Source: Cyanobacteriota bacterium (GTDB taxonomy: Bacteria; Cyanobacteriota; Cyanobacteriia; SKYG9). From it: a stretch of DNA of 5,387 nucleotides. Positions 5,244-5,387 of the stretch are shown here, piece after piece. The stretch is from positions 1 to 5,387 of the forward strand of contig JANWZG010000278.1 in NCBI GenBank assembly GCA_025054735.1, read 5' to 3'. The notes beneath the pieces are model-generated. The model made no database searches, was not told the origin of the DNA, and saw only the letters and a list, made by a program, of their open reading frames with translations. The stretch's first letter is position 1, and each line of letters starts with the position of its first letter. The position numbers and the translations under genes are program-made.

Positions 5244-5252
5244 TGCTATATA
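5244..5252 (+). promoter_or_regulatory. Extended -10 promoter for the right-end gene
   Basis: TGCTATATA provides a TGn extension followed by TATATA (5247-5252), with no good -35, as is usual for extended -10 promoters. Transcription would start near 5259, leaving a leader of about 35 nt before ATG 5294. Confidence 0.4.
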
Positions 5253-5293
5253 AAAACCACACCGTCCTCCCGCGTTTCTCTCCACGGTGACCT

Positions 5294-5387
5294 ATGACCG
5301 CACCTGTAACCCATCTGACCCCTCGTGAATTTGAGGCCCAGATGCCCGATGGTAGCCGACTCCTGAGCCACACCTTCGACATGGAAA
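5294..5387 (+). CDS. N-terminal fragment of an unrecognised protein, cut off by window edge
   Basis: An ATG at 5294 opens a frame that continues to the last base without a stop, giving 31 codons. The visible residues begin MTAPVTHLTPREFEAQMPDG and continue SRLLSHTFDME. They are polar, with neither a signal peptide nor a transmembrane segment, so the product is probably cytoplasmic. GGTGA lies 3 nt before the ATG, which is close for a Shine-Dalgarno. An extended -10 lies 42 bp upstream. The LTPREFEAQMPDG segment looks like ordinary coding sequence, but I cannot assign a family from so short a piece. Confidence 0.65.
   Translation, partial: MTAPVTHLTPREFEAQMPDGSRLLSHTFDME

Larger units (their letters stand above)
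5039..5293. other. Intergenic region before the truncated right-end gene
   Basis: These 255 bases contain a perfect 26-bp palindrome (5194-5219), a flanking inverted pair TTAGGAC/GTCCTAA (5165-5171 and 5224-5230), and an extended -10 promoter (5244-5252). A 37-codon ORF (5084-5197) with a hydrophobic start is present but weak. No tRNA or other structured RNA was recognised. Confidence 0.6.

Overview
The window reads as chromosomal DNA from a cyanobacterium. Evidence from the sequence: many CGATCG cores, including one full HIP1 octamer GCGATCGC at 2570-2577; a long multi-PAS sensor protein; a pentapeptide-repeat protein opening with a CPxCDL motif after a signal peptide; and RNase HI carrying a C-terminal extension of a kind I associate with cyanobacteria. 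The genus cannot be fixed from this piece.

Layout. Positions 1-2058 (minus strand) hold the N-terminal 686 residues of a soluble sensor with five successive PAS modules. Its output domain lies beyond the window edge. A 355-base divergent intergenic region follows (2059-2413). It carries two tandem TTTTCCACA boxes, identical to the consensus I know for cyanobacterial DnaA boxes, and a repeated decamer. On the plus strand come rnhA (2414-3283, RNase HI with an added C-terminal domain) and then a small exported protein made of 20 uninterrupted pentapeptides (3418-3852). Convergent to these, on the minus strand, is an unrecognised helical soluble protein of about 117 residues (3906-4259), which apparently starts at TTG.

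The right third (4260-5293) is gene-poor. It holds a small minus-strand single-pass membrane protein (4497-4724) and, divergent from it, a doubtful short ORF with a signal-peptide-like N-terminus (4823-5038). The two share a short promoter region containing a GC-alternating palindrome. Further right is a perfect 26-bp palindrome (5194-5219) that looks like an interspersed intergenic repeat. An extended -10 promoter then precedes the start of a truncated, unrecognised gene (5294 to the window end).

The genes do not form an obvious operon or single pathway: strands alternate, and every gene has its own leader. No transposase, CRISPR array, tRNA or rRNA was seen. The points most worth following are the DnaA-type boxes in front of rnhA, the fused C-terminal domain of RNase HI, the 26-bp palindrome, and the disturbed small secreted ORF. 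I see no convincing evidence of a wholly new multi-gene system.
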